The position numbers were made by a program, and so were the translations under genes. The notes below the pieces were generated by a model. It did no database searches. It saw only the letters and a program-made list of their open reading frames with translations, and had not been told where the DNA came from. Below, one piece after another: positions 1 to 8,493 of a stretch of 48,256 nt of DNA; position 1 is the stretch's first letter; every line of letters begins with the position of its first letter. Origin of the DNA: Slackia sp. (lineage in GTDB: Bacteria; Actinomycetota; Coriobacteriia; Coriobacteriales; Eggerthellaceae); assembly GCA_030525985.1 (NCBI GenBank), contig JAUNDR010000010.1:1-48256 (forward strand). The letters are read 5' to 3'.

Positions 1-1253
1 TGGGCAAAGATACGCGCAAAAGCGGCGATATGCTGGAGGCGGCCGTGGTGGCGGGCATTACGAGCGCCGGGGGCGATGCGCTTCTGGCGGGGGTCATTCC
101 CACGCCGGCGATCGCGCTTCTGACGCGCGAGCTGCATGCCGACGGCGGCATCGTTATTTCCGCATCGCATAATCCGCCCGAGTACAACGGCATCAAATTC
201 TTCGACGGCCAGGGCTTCAAGCTGCCCGACACGGTGGAAGACGAAATCGAGGCGTTCATCGCGGGCGGCGGCCTTGAGGGCGTCGCGGCCCGTGCGCGCG
301 AAGCGGGCGAGGAGGCGTCCATGCCCGTCGGTCCCATGGTGGGCGTGGCCGTGGAGGTGGGAGACGCGTGCGAGATGTATATCGACCACGTGGTGAAATC
401 CATTCAGGCGCAGGGTATCGATTTCTCGGGCCTGCATGTGGCGCTCGACACCGGCCACGGCGCTTCGTCGCTGACGAGCGCGGAGGCATTGCGTCGCCTG
501 GGCGCTGAAGTCACCGTGATCAACGACGATTTCGACGGCAACGACATCAATGTGGAATGCGGCTCCACCCATCTGGCCCCGCTCGCCGAGCTTCTGGCCG
601 AAAGCGGCGCCGATGTGGGCATTGCGCATGACGGCGACGCCGACCGCGTGATGATGCTTGCTGCCGACGGTTCCGAAATCGACGGCGACGTGATGGAGGC
701 TGTCATGGCGGTCGATCTGAAAGAGCGCGGCTGCTTGCCCGGCAACGTGGCCGTGTCCACGGTCATGACCAATCTGGGCTTCGTGCATGCGATGCGCGAT
801 GCGGGTATCGAAGTGTTGCAGACCAAGGTGGGCGACCGCTACGTGCTCGAAGCCATGCGCGAAGGCGGCTATGCCCTGGGCGGCGAGCAGTCGGGCCACA
901 TGATTCTGCTCGATTACAACTCCACGGGCGACGGCCTGATGACGGCATGCCAGTTCTTGGCGGCGGTGCGCCGCAGCGGCAAGCCGGTGGAAGAGGCCAT
1001 CAAGGTGATGACGCGCTTCCCGCAGACGCTGATCAACGTGCGCGTGAAAGACAAGCATGCGCTCGACGGTAACGAAGCCATCTGGGGTGCGGTGCGTGCG
1101 GCCGAAGAGGCCATGGGTGATTCCGGCCGCGTGCTCGTGCGCACGAGCGGCACCGAGCCGTTGGTTCGCGTGATGGTGGAGGCCGAAACGCAGGATGTGG
1201 CCGACGGCCATGCCCGCGCCATCGCCGACGTGGTGGAAGCCGAGCTGGCGTAA
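1..1253 (+). CDS. glmM: Phosphoglucosamine mutase GlmM (5' truncated by window edge)
   Basis: Interconverts glucosamine-6-phosphate and glucosamine-1-phosphate in the cytoplasm, the step before GlmU on the way to UDP-GlcNAc and peptidoglycan. The reading frame is open from base 3 (G-K-D-T-R-K-S-G-D), matching the family's G-R-D-T-R-x-S-G, so the gene begins before the window; the ATG at 30 is internal. Visible motifs are the active-site loop ISASHNPPEYNGIKFF with the phosphoserine, the metal-binding loop HDGDADR, the sugar-binding loop GEQSGH and the C-terminal phosphate-binding loop RTSGTEP. About 417 residues are present, so only some 30 are missing. It ends in a strong terminator. glmU lies about 15 kb downstream. 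Identification is very secure. Confidence 0.96.
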   Translation, partial: GKDTRKSGDMLEAAVVAGITSAGGDALLAGVIPTPAIALLTRELHADGGIVISASHNPPEYNGIKFFDGQGFKLPDTVEDEIEAFIAGGGLEGVAARAREAGEEASMPVGPMVGVAVEVGDACEMYIDHVVKSIQAQGIDFSGLHVALDTGHGASSLTSAEALRRLGAEVTVINDDFDGNDINVECGSTHLAPLAELLAESGADVGIAHDGDADRVMMLAADGSEIDGDVMEAVMAVDLKERGCLPGNVAVSTVMTNLGFVHAMRDAGIEVLQTKVGDRYVLEAMREGGYALGGEQSGHMILLDYNSTGDGLMTACQFLAAVRRSGKPVEEAIKVMTRFPQTLINVRVKDKHALDGNEAIWGAVRAAEEAMGDSGRVLVRTSGTEPLVRVMVEAETQDVADGHARAIADVVEAELA

Positions 1254-1291
1254 GCTCGCGCACGAAGCGCGTGAAATATTCAAGAGCCGAA

Positions 1292-1320
1292 AAAGAAGGG
1301 CCCGCGGGCCCTTCTTTCGT
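1292..1320 (+). terminator. Rho-independent terminator after glmM
   Basis: A perfect 26-nt palindrome at 1292-1317 (arm AAAGAAGGGCCC, 2-nt centre GC) sits 38 nt after the glmM stop and ends in a short T run. The A-run on the left arm means it could also work on the minus strand. Confidence 0.85.
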
Positions 1321-1507
1321 GCATGGGTTCGAATTTCGCTCCGACCCGGTTGTGCTCATCGTTGTGAAGCGGGCGCCTTGGAGCGATTGACCGACTGACG
1401 GTTCCGGCCCTGCTGCTCAATGCTCTAATGCGCTTTAGACGGCAGCGCCCGCCGGTTCTAACGTCTCTGCAAGGTCGGTTAGGTGCGGGTGATGCGTGTC
1501 GGGTTTT

Positions 1508-1534
1508 GAAAGCCGGGTTGCCGCCCGGCTTTTC
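1508..1534. terminator. Bidirectional terminator between glmM and the nitrilase gene
   Basis: AGCCGGG (1511-1517) pairs with CCCGGCT (1524-1530) over a 6-nt loop, flanked by AAA on the left and TTT on the right. It lies 12 nt beyond the stop of the minus-strand amidase gene and probably serves that gene first. Confidence 0.75.
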
Positions 1535-1545
1535 TATTCCTCGTC

Positions 1546-2364
1546 TTACCAGCGCGTCACGCCGTCGTAGGTGTCGGCGCGGCGGTCGCGCAGGTAGGGG
1601 CTTTTCACGCGGTAGGTATCGATGTCGGATGCATCGAGGTCCACGTACAGGATACCCGCCGCCTCGTCTTCGAGCTGGGCGAGCTTCTTGCCGCGCGGGT
1701 TGCATGCCATGGTTTTGCCCGGCATGTACAGATTGCCGCCCTCGTGCCCGAAGCGATTGACCGCCGCCAAGAACACGGTGTTTTCCAAAGCACGCGCCGG
1801 CGCGTTGATTTCCCACACGTCCATATCCTCGACGCACCAGGCGCTCGGGCATACGATCAGATCGGCGCCCTGCAACGCGAGCGTGCGCGCCACCTCGGGA
1901 AAGCCCATGTCGTAACAGATCATGATGCCCAAGCGTCCGAAATCGGTATCGAACACCGGATAGCTTGCGCCCGCGCGGAAATAGAAGCGCTCGAGCGCCC
2001 ACAGATGCACCTTGTCGTAGCTGCCCGCCACGTTTCCTTCGCGGTCGATGAGCACAGCGCTGTTGAACGGCACGCCGCCGACTTCGCGCACGATGGCGAT
2101 CGGTGCCACCACATAGCAGCCCGCCTCGCGCGCCGCCTGCTGCATGGCGCGCACGGTGGGTCCGTCGATCGGCTCGGCAAGCTCGACGATGCGCGGGCCG
2201 ATGGTGTTCAGGTGATAGCCCGTGCTGAACAATTCAGGGAACACCACCAGGTCGGCGCCGTGTTCGGCGGATTCTTTCACGATATCGCACGCGCGTGCCA
2301 CGTTGGCTTCCACGTTGCCGAGTTCTCCCTCGAATTGTACGAGCGCGATCTTCGCATTCTTCAT
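1546..2364 (-). CDS. Carbon-nitrogen hydrolase (nitrilase superfamily amidase)
   Basis: Cytoplasmic amidase that hydrolyses a C-N bond of a small amide or carbamoyl compound. The catalytic triad is visible: Glu44 in FPELFSTGY, Lys118 in YDKVHL and Cys150 in ICYDMGFPEV, with the second conserved Glu at 125. At 272 residues it has the usual length of the N-carbamoylputrescine amidase/Nit branch, but the substrate cannot be read from sequence. The start is supported by AAAGGA about 8 nt upstream, read on the minus strand. It is divergent from the DUF1177-DUF917-HyuA set. Since hydantoin-type ring opening yields carbamoyl or amide products, a shared pathway is plausible but is inference. Confidence 0.9.
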   Translation of the reverse strand: MKNAKIALVQFEGELGNVEANVARACDIVKESAEHGADLVVFPELFSTGYHLNTIGPRIVELAEPIDGPTVRAMQQAAREAGCYVVAPIAIVREVGGVPFNSAVLIDREGNVAGSYDKVHLWALERFYFRAGASYPVFDTDFGRLGIMICYDMGFPEVARTLALQGADLIVCPSAWCVEDMDVWEINAPARALENTVFLAAVNRFGHEGGNLYMPGKTMACNPRGKKLAQLEDEAAGILYVDLDASDIDTYRVKSPYLRDRRADTYDGVTRW

Positions 2365-2391
2365 GAGGCGTCCTTTCTTTTCGTTTCGTCC

Positions 2392-2397
2392 ATTGTA
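2392..2397 (-). promoter_or_regulatory. -10 element for the nitrilase gene
   Basis: On the minus strand this reads TACAAT, about 28 nt upstream of the ATG at 2364. No convincing -35 is visible. It mirrors a second TACAAT on the plus strand at 2479. Confidence 0.4.
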
Positions 2398-2478
2398 GCG
2401 GGGTTTCTGTGCGAACTCCCGTTTTCGTGGCGCTCTGCTTTAGCGCGCTGCTCTGGTGCAGAAGCGGCGGCGGAGCAT

Positions 2479-2484
2479 TACAAT
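2479..2484 (+). promoter_or_regulatory. -10 element for the DUF1177 gene
   Basis: TACAAT lies about 150 nt before the ATG at 2634, implying a 5' leader of roughly 140 nt. With the minus-strand -10 at 2392 it makes a divergent promoter region. Confidence 0.35.
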
Positions 2485-2633
2485 GGGTGCTGATTTCATC
2501 TCTACGGCGCAGCGCGTTCGCATACGACGCACGACGGTTCTTTCGGCGACGGTTTTGCCCGTGTCGGCGGCATATCGTCGTTCGACGGCCGTATTCGACG
2601 TGCATGATGCGGCGCAAAACGAAAGGACCGCCT

Positions 2634-3593
2634 ATGTTGTTGCGATATTTGATGGAGCTCTACGACGTCTTGGACTCTCCGCAGGCAAGCGGAGAGGCGG
2701 CTGCGGCGTATCTGCGCGGCATCGATCCTGATTGCGACGTGGAAACGTATGCGCTGGAAGGCCCCAAAGGCACTACCGACATGGTGCGCGTCCGCATTCC
2801 CGGTTCGCGCGGCAAAGCGCACGGCGGCGATGCGCCGACGATCGGTCTTTTGGGCCGTCTGGGCGGTTTGGGCGCGCGCCCCGAGCGCATCGGCTTCGTG
2901 TCCGACGGCGACGGCGCGCTCACGGCGCTTGCCTGCGCGGCGAAGCTCATCGACATGCATCGCAAGGGAGACGTGCTGCCGGGCGATGTGTTCGTGTCCA
3001 CGCACGTGTGCCCGCATGCGCCCACATTCCCGCACGACCCCGTGCCGTTCATGGGTTCGCCCACGTCGACGGCGGCCATCAACAAAGAAGAGGTGACCGA
3101 CGAACTCGACGCTATTCTGGTGTGCGACACCACGAAGGGCAACCGCATCATCAACGCGCGCGGGTTCGCGATCAGCCCCACGGTCAAGCGCGGCGTCATC
3201 CTGCGCGTGAGCGAGGATCTGCTCGATCTGGCGCAGACGGCGACGGGCCGTCTGCCGCACGTATTCGCCCTCTCGATGGCCGACATCACGCCTTACGGCA
3301 ACGGCTTATATCATCTCAACAGCATCTTGCAGCCGTGCACCTGCACCGATGCGCCCGTGGTGGGCGTGGCCATCACCACCGAGACGGCTGTGGCGGGCTG
3401 TGCGACGGGCGCCACGCGCTTGGGCGATCTTGACGAGGCGGGCACATTCATGATCGAAGCCGCCAAGGCGTTCGGTGCGGGCGCATGCGCGTTTTACGAC
3501 GAGGCCGACTATCGCGCGTTCGTCGAACGCTACGGCGATATGGCGGCCCTGCAGGGCTTCGGCGCCCTGCCTGCCGTCGACGAGCTGGCGTAA
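2634..3593 (+). CDS. DUF1177 family protein
   Basis: 319 residues; a member of DUF1177, a family of unknown biochemical role. Recognisable family stretches are GRLGGLGARPERIGFVSDGDGA, VFVSTHVCPHAP, PVPFMGSP, DTTKGNRIIN-RGFAISPTVK and ADITPYGNGLYHLNSILQP. The start at 2634 (MLLRYLMELYDVLDS) has AAAGGA 6 nt upstream and matches the family N-terminus; the open frame reaches further upstream but that part looks non-coding. No signal peptide or membrane span is seen. It is first in a same-strand set with DUF917, a HyuA-like protein and a second DUF917. DUF1177 and DUF917 genes are, as I recall, often neighbours in other bacteria, which supports a shared but undefined pathway. Confidence 0.85.
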   Translation: MLLRYLMELYDVLDSPQASGEAAAAYLRGIDPDCDVETYALEGPKGTTDMVRVRIPGSRGKAHGGDAPTIGLLGRLGGLGARPERIGFVSDGDGALTALACAAKLIDMHRKGDVLPGDVFVSTHVCPHAPTFPHDPVPFMGSPTSTAAINKEEVTDELDAILVCDTTKGNRIINARGFAISPTVKRGVILRVSEDLLDLAQTATGRLPHVFALSMADITPYGNGLYHLNSILQPCTCTDAPVVGVAITTETAVAGCATGATRLGDLDEAGTFMIEAAKAFGAGACAFYDEADYRAFVERYGDMAALQGFGALPAVDELA

Positions 3594-3815
3594 AAGATTC
3601 TTCTCGATGACTGCCGTCCCGCGATTTCCCGCCGTTCGCATGCATGCGTTCAGGGCGGGAGTTGCGGATTTTGCGCGGCTTCGCTTTCGTCGTCTCGCTC
3701 GAGAGGCGAGGGATGCCCGCTGCAGGCAAAGGAGGAAAGCTTCGACATCGGCATGCGTCGGGCTGCGGATCGCGTTCGATTGCATGGATGCGACAAGAAA
3801 ACGAAGGAGGCTGCC

Positions 3816-4889
3816 GTGCGGATTATCGGCAAACGCGAAGTGGAGGATATGGCCGTCGGTGCGGCCGTGCTCGCTTCGGGCGGCGGGGGAGACCCCTATA
3901 TAGGCAAGCTCATGGCGCTGCAGGCCATCGAGGAATACGGGCCGTTTCAGATGGTGACGCTCGACGAGTTGGATGACGATGCGTGGGTATGCGCGTCGCA
4001 TATGCTGGGCGCGCCCACCGTGTTGGTGGAAAAGGTTCCCAACGGTCGCGAAGGCGTGGGAGCGGTGGATGCGCTCGAAGCGCGCCTGGGCAGGAAATTC
4101 GATGCCATCATGCCGCTTGAGGCGGGCGGTCTGAATTCGCTTCTGCCTTTCCAGGTGGCGGCGGCCAAGGGAGTTCCGATTGTGGATGCGGACGGCATGG
4201 GGCGCGCGTTTCCCGAGTTGCGCCACGTGACCTGGACGCTCTTCGACGTGCCGGCGTGTCCTGCTGCGGTGTGCGACGAAAAGGGAGACACCGTGGTGAT
4301 CGAGGCGATCGACAACGCCTGGGCCGAGCGTTTGGCGCGCAACGTGGCCATCACCACGGGCGGCAGCGTGTTCATGGCCGACTACGCCATGACGGGCGCG
4401 CAGGCCAAAAAGACGAGCATCCCCGGCACCTCGACGTATTGCGAGGTGGTGGGCCGCACCATCCGCGAGGCGCATGAGGCGGGCGGCGATCCCATCCCTG
4501 TGATCCTCGAGCTGCTCAAGGGCAAAGAGCTTTTCCGCGGCAAGCTCGACGATGTGTCGCGCCGCACGGTGGGCGGCTTCGTGCGCGGCTATGCGCATTT
4601 CGAGGGCATCGACGCCTGCCATGGCCGCACGTGCGAAATCGAATTCCAAAACGAGCATCTCATCGCGCGCTCGGACGGCGAGGTGCTGTGCAGCGCGCCC
4701 GACCTGATTGCGGTGCTCGACGCCGAAACCGCGCTGCCGATCACCACCGAGGGCTTGAAATACGGCGCGCGCGGCGTGGTCGTGGGCATTCCCGTGCATG
4801 AGCATTGGCGCAGCCCGCGCGGTCTGGAAATCGCCGGTCCGCGCTACTTCGGCTACGACATCGATTACGTGCCGGTGGAGCAACGATAA
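3816..4889 (+). CDS. DUF917 family protein, first copy (hydantoin-utilisation associated)
   Basis: 357 residues, DUF917 (Pfam later named it, as I recall, S-methyl thiohydantoin desulfurase domain). Seen in sequence: VLASGGGGDPYIG near the N-terminus, LGAPTVLVEKVP, DADGMGRAFPEL, MTGAQAKKTSIPGT, RRTVGGFVRG and the C-terminal VPVEQR. The start is GTG at 3816 with GAAGGAGG 5 nt upstream; the longer frame from 3753 has no such site, and the N-terminus aligns residue for residue with the paralogue at 7010. The family often accompanies HyuA/oxoprolinase-like genes, as here. Substrate is unknown; action on a five-membered cyclic amide ring is an inference from association. Confidence 0.87.
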   Translation: MRIIGKREVEDMAVGAAVLASGGGGDPYIGKLMALQAIEEYGPFQMVTLDELDDDAWVCASHMLGAPTVLVEKVPNGREGVGAVDALEARLGRKFDAIMPLEAGGLNSLLPFQVAAAKGVPIVDADGMGRAFPELRHVTWTLFDVPACPAAVCDEKGDTVVIEAIDNAWAERLARNVAITTGGSVFMADYAMTGAQAKKTSIPGTSTYCEVVGRTIREAHEAGGDPIPVILELLKGKELFRGKLDDVSRRTVGGFVRGYAHFEGIDACHGRTCEIEFQNEHLIARSDGEVLCSAPDLIAVLDAETALPITTEGLKYGARGVVVGIPVHEHWRSPRGLEIAGPRYFGYDIDYVPVEQR

Positions 4890-5049
4890 GGCGCAAGCGC
4901 GTTGCGAATCGAGAAATGCGAGGGTGTTTCCGGCGGTCGGATGCGTTCGAAGGCTTTGCTTCGGCGATGGGGCGATCGTGCGGTCGCAGGCGAATCGCAA
5001 GGCTTCGGATGGAGAAACGGCCGTCGGAAGCGTTCGTCAGGAGGAATAG

Positions 5050-6615
5050 ATGAAGGATTGGCGCATAGGCATCGACGTCGGCGGAACCAACACCGACGCG
5101 GTGGTGCTTGATAACGAATTGAATCTGGTGGCGGCCGTGAAATGCCCGACCACCGAAGATGTGATGGGCGGCATCCGCGCCGCGATGGCGGCGGCGCTTT
5201 CCCAGGTGGAAGGCGCGCGCGAGCATATCGGGTACGCGATGCTCGGCACCACGCACTGCACGAATGCGATCGTGGAGCGCAAGAGGCTCGACCGCGTGGC
5301 GGTCATTCGCCTGGGCGCCCCTGCCACCGCGGCAATCAAGCCGATGGTGGATTGGCCTGCGGAATTGCGCGAGGCCATCAGCGATCGCTGGTATTTGGTG
5401 GGCGGCGGCCATGAGTTCGACGGCCGCGAAATCGCCCCGCTCGATACCGACGAGCTCGAGCGCATCGCCGTCGAAATCGACGGCGCGTGCGACAGCGTGG
5501 CCATCACAAGCGTGTTTTCCCCGGTGGATGCGTCGCACGAGAAGCGCGCCGCCGAGATCGTGCGCGCCCGCCTGGGCGCGGATTTTCCCGTGTCCATTTC
5601 CAGCGAGATCGGCAGCGTGAGCCTGCTCGAGCGCGAGAACGCCACCATTTTGAACGCGGCGCTGGTCACGGTGGCGAAAACCACGTCGGAAAGTTTCGTC
5701 GCGGCGCTTGCCGCCGAGGGCATCGAGGATGCCGAGGTGTATCTGTGCCAAAACGACGGCACGCTGATGAGCGCGGCGTATGCCATGCGCTATCCCATTC
5801 TCACCATCGCCTGCGGCCCCACGAATTCCATCCGCGGCGCATCGTTTTTGACGGGTCTGAAAGATGCCGTGGTGGTGGACGTGGGCGGTACCACGGCCGA
5901 CTTGGGCGCGCTCACGCATGGCTTTCCGCGCGAGAGCCTGCTCGCGGTGGAGATCGGCGGCGTGCGCACCAACTTCCGTATGCCCGATATCATCTCGATC
6001 GGCTTGGGCGGCGGTTCGATCGTGCGCAAGCACGACGACGGCCATGTGACGGTGGGTCCCGATTCGGTGGGCTATCAGGTGCTCACGCGCGCGCTGTGTT
6101 TCGGCGGCGATGTGCTGACAGCCACCGACATCGCGGTGGCGAGCGGTGCCGCCGAAGGCGTGGGCGACCCGGGCAAGGTGGCCGACCTCGACCCCGGTCT
6201 GGTGGCGGCCGCATCGGCGGAGATGGCGCGCATGGTGGAAGAGTGCGTGGACAAGATGAAGACGAGCGCGGGCGATATCGACGTCATCCTGGTGGGCGGC
6301 GGTTCGATCCTCATCCCCGATACGCTCAAGGGCGTGCGCAAGGTGCACAAGCCCGAGAACTTCGGCGTGGCCAATGCCATCGGCAGCGCCATCTCGCAGG
6401 TGTCGGGCCAGATCGAGCGGATTTTCTCGCTCGACGAGATGGGCCGCGCCGAAGCGCTCGCCAAAGCGAAGGAGCTCGCCACCGAAGAGGCCGTGAAAGC
6501 CGGCGCCGACCCTGCGACCATCGAGATCATCGATGTGGAAGACGTGCCGCTGGCATATCTTCCCGGCAATGCCACGCGCGTGCGTGTGAAGGCCGTCGGC
6601 AGCCTGCGGCTCTAG
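5050..6615 (+). CDS. Short hydantoinase/oxoprolinase (HyuA-like) N-terminal domain protein
   Basis: 521 residues with the actin/acetokinase-like ATPase fold of HyuA and 5-oxoprolinase A subunits: phosphate-1 motif IDVGGTNTDA at residues 8-17, phosphate-2 motif DVGGTTADLG near 278 and glycine-rich GLGGGSIV further on. Full HyuA proteins run to about 680-700 residues, so this is the shorter class that travels with DUF917 rather than with a HyuB partner; none is present. AGGAGGAAT precedes the ATG. Expected role is ATP-dependent activation or opening of a cyclic amide, in the cytoplasm. It lies between the two DUF917 paralogues and its stop abuts the structured repeat at 6616. Confidence 0.85.
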   Translation: MKDWRIGIDVGGTNTDAVVLDNELNLVAAVKCPTTEDVMGGIRAAMAAALSQVEGAREHIGYAMLGTTHCTNAIVERKRLDRVAVIRLGAPATAAIKPMVDWPAELREAISDRWYLVGGGHEFDGREIAPLDTDELERIAVEIDGACDSVAITSVFSPVDASHEKRAAEIVRARLGADFPVSISSEIGSVSLLERENATILNAALVTVAKTTSESFVAALAAEGIEDAEVYLCQNDGTLMSAAYAMRYPILTIACGPTNSIRGASFLTGLKDAVVVDVGGTTADLGALTHGFPRESLLAVEIGGVRTNFRMPDIISIGLGGGSIVRKHDDGHVTVGPDSVGYQVLTRALCFGGDVLTATDIAVASGAAEGVGDPGKVADLDPGLVAAASAEMARMVEECVDKMKTSAGDIDVILVGGGSILIPDTLKGVRKVHKPENFGVANAIGSAISQVSGQIERIFSLDEMGRAEALAKAKELATEEAVKAGADPATIEIIDVEDVPLAYLPGNATRVRVKAVGSLRL

Positions 6616-6823
6616 GTTGCGTCGGCCTTTCGGCCGACGCAACCGGGTCGTCCGGCTGCGGACGGGCGGGGCGGCGCATCCGACGCTCCAGGCGGGACTC
6701 ACGTACCGAAGTACGCTACGCCCCGCCTTCATGCCGGCTGCATCCGTCGCGCTCGCCCTCGCCTTCGTTGCGGCGACCTGGGGCGGGGCGATTTCGACCT
6801 GCTGCAACGCCGTTGTTGCTCGG
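6616..6823 (+). repeat. Structured intergenic repeat, copy A
   Basis: A roughly 208-nt element that starts on the base after the hyuA-like stop and is closely similar to copy B at 10332. It holds a 12-bp perfect hairpin (6616-6627 with 6632-6643, loop TTTC), a hairpin CGTCCG-GCTG-CGGACG (6649-6664), a 9-bp stem GGCGGGGCG/CGCCCCGCC (6665-6673 with 6719-6727), and an inner hairpin CGTAC-CGAA-GTACG (6702-6715). The first hairpin may stop or slow transcription or stabilise the upstream message. The rest of the gap to 7009 has no gene but carries a second copy of the short motif TTACGGCGACCTGG near 6920. Confidence 0.8.
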
Positions 6824-7009
6824 GCACCCCGCCTCGACCCTCCGTGCTCCGGTCGCGCACCGCAGTGCGCTCCCTGCGCCAGTCGGGCCGATTCGGGGCA
6901 CCGGGCGGCTTTTCTCTTCGTTACGGCGACCTGGATGTTTTCGGCTAGCGACGACCTGGGATTCGGCTGCGGCAATAGACGTGTATTAACGAGAACGATT
7001 GGACAGGAT

Positions 7010-8092
7010 ATGCGGAAATTGGGAGTTCAGGCGGTCGAGGATATCGCGCGCGGCGCGGCGGTCATGGCGTCGGGCGGCGGGGGAGACCCGTATCTCGGCA
7101 TGGTGGTGGCGCGGCAGACGGTGGAGGAATTCGGCCCCATCACGCTGCTCGAACTTGACGAAATCCCCGATGAAGCGCGCGTCGTCGTGTCGATGGGTCT
7201 GGGCGCCCCCACCGTATTGGTGGAGAAGGTGCCGCGCGGCACCGAGCCCGAGTTCGCGCTGCAGGCGCTCGAATCGGCGTGCGGCTGCGCCTTCGATGCG
7301 CTCCTTCCCTCCGAGGCGGGCGGCTGGAATTCGCTGCATCCCATGCTTCCCGCCGCACGGCGCGGGCTTCCTTTGCTCGATGCCGACGGCATGGGCCGTG
7401 CGTTTCCCGAACTGCAGATGGTCACCTGGTCGGTGTTCGGCCAGAAGTCTTCGCCGATCGGCGTGGCTGACGAGCGCGGCAACGTGATGGTGGTGGAGAC
7501 CGACGACAACAAGCGCGCCGAAGATCTCTGCCGCGGCGCCACGGTGATGATGGGCGGCAACATCTCTCTGGCATGCTACGGCATGACGGGAGCGCAGGCG
7601 AAGGCGAACAGCGTCGCCGGTACGTATACGCTGTGCGAAGAAGTGGGCGCCATCCTTCGCTCGGCGCGTGCGAACAGGGTGGATGCCTACGACCGTTTGA
7701 TGGAGCGTCTCGGCGCGGTGGAGTTGTTCCGCGGCAAGGTGCAAGATGTCGAGCGCCGCACGACCGGCGGGTTCGCGCGCGGAATCGCCACGCTCGAAGG
7801 CATGGATGCGTATCGCGGCGGCATCTTCGAAATGGAGTTCCAAAACGAATTCCTCATGGCTCGCCGCGATGGCGTGCCGGTGTGCACTGCCCCCGACCTG
7901 ATCGCCGCCTTCGATGTGGAAACGCTGACTCCCATCACGGGCGAAGCGCTCAAATACGGTTGTCGCGCCCTTGTGCTGGGCATTCCGTGCGCGCCGCAGT
8001 GGCGCACGCCCGAAGGTCTTGCCGTGGTGGGGCCCGCCGCATTCGGCTACGAAGGCGTGCCGTACGTTCCGGTGGAGCAGCGGGCGTATTGA
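7010..8092 (+). CDS. DUF917 family protein, second copy
   Basis: 360 residues, paralogue of the protein at 3816. Same landmarks: VMASGGGGDPYLG, LGAPTVLVEKVP, EAGGWNSLHPM, DADGMGRAFPELQMVTW, MTGAQAKANSVAGTYT, RRTTGGFARG and the C-terminal YVPVEQR. The ATG at 7010 aligns exactly with the start of the first copy; the ribosome site is weak (GGA at 7001-7003), so translation may be modest. The open frame continues upstream through the structured repeat but that part is not protein-like. Two diverged copies flanking one HyuA-like gene suggest a hetero-oligomer or two substrate specificities. Transcription must pass the copy A hairpin or start in the 394-nt gap. Confidence 0.86.
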   Translation: MRKLGVQAVEDIARGAAVMASGGGGDPYLGMVVARQTVEEFGPITLLELDEIPDEARVVVSMGLGAPTVLVEKVPRGTEPEFALQALESACGCAFDALLPSEAGGWNSLHPMLPAARRGLPLLDADGMGRAFPELQMVTWSVFGQKSSPIGVADERGNVMVVETDDNKRAEDLCRGATVMMGGNISLACYGMTGAQAKANSVAGTYTLCEEVGAILRSARANRVDAYDRLMERLGAVELFRGKVQDVERRTTGGFARGIATLEGMDAYRGGIFEMEFQNEFLMARRDGVPVCTAPDLIAAFDVETLTPITGEALKYGCRALVLGIPCAPQWRTPEGLAVVGPAAFGYEGVPYVPVEQRAY

Positions 8093-8293
8093 TCGATCGG
8101 CGCGTGCCGTTTTTCGCGTCCGAAAGCGGCGATGCGATGCCTTTTCGGTTCCGCATCCTGACGGCTGCTTGCGATTCCCTTGGTTTTGCATGATTTTTTC
8201 GTTTTCCAGTTCTCAGTAGGCTGATTTTCGGCCAGTTTGCGTCGCGAATGCGGATGGAAAAATAAGCGACCTGGGCTTTTGCTTCGCTCCGAA

Positions 8294-8337
8294 CTCCAAT
8301 TGGAGGCCCGTCGAGCAGGAAAACGGAAATTTCCTGC
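8294..8337. other. Palindrome and hairpin in the nik upstream region
   Basis: CTCCAATTGGAG (8294-8305) is a perfect 12-bp palindrome, and GCAGGAAA (8315-8322) pairs with TTTCCTGC (8330-8337) over a 7-nt loop. They lie in the 592-nt gene-free gap 8093-8684, the second about 90 nt before the tandem dyads. They could end the DUF917 transcript or bind a regulator. No T tract follows. Confidence 0.4.
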
Positions 8338-8425
8338 AGCTACTGCTCGTTTCCGCGGTATTGCCGGCGAATGAAGCTCTCGAAGGATGGATGCCGGCGC
8401 CGTTGTTGGTCGGATTCATGCCGTT

Positions 8426-8493
8426 GGTGTTACAAATATTGAATCAGTAACACTAATACCTTACGGTGTTACGAGCTTTGAAAAGGTAACACC
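8426..8493. promoter_or_regulatory. Tandem NikR-type operators upstream of nikA
   Basis: Two dyads of identical design: GTGTTAC (8427-8433) N13 GTAACAC (8447-8453), and GTGTTAC (8466-8472) N13 GTAACAC (8486-8492), the second extended to 8-bp arms. Centres are 39 bp apart. From memory, GTGTTAC-N13/14-GTAACAC is the operator described for NikR of Geobacter and Desulfovibrio, where tandem sites are bound. The dyads are plain in the sequence; assigning them to NikR is inference and no nikR gene lies in this window. Confidence 0.75.

Noticed and set aside
1318-1350. GGTTCGAATT resembling a tRNA T-arm
   Set aside because: The flanking bases do not form a 5-bp T stem and no acceptor or anticodon stems can be drawn around it.
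6616-7009. The long plus-strand frame running into the second DUF917 gene, as an N-terminal extension
   Set aside because: Its first 131 codons come from the structured repeat; the N-terminus of the paralogue at 3816 aligns exactly with ATG 7010.
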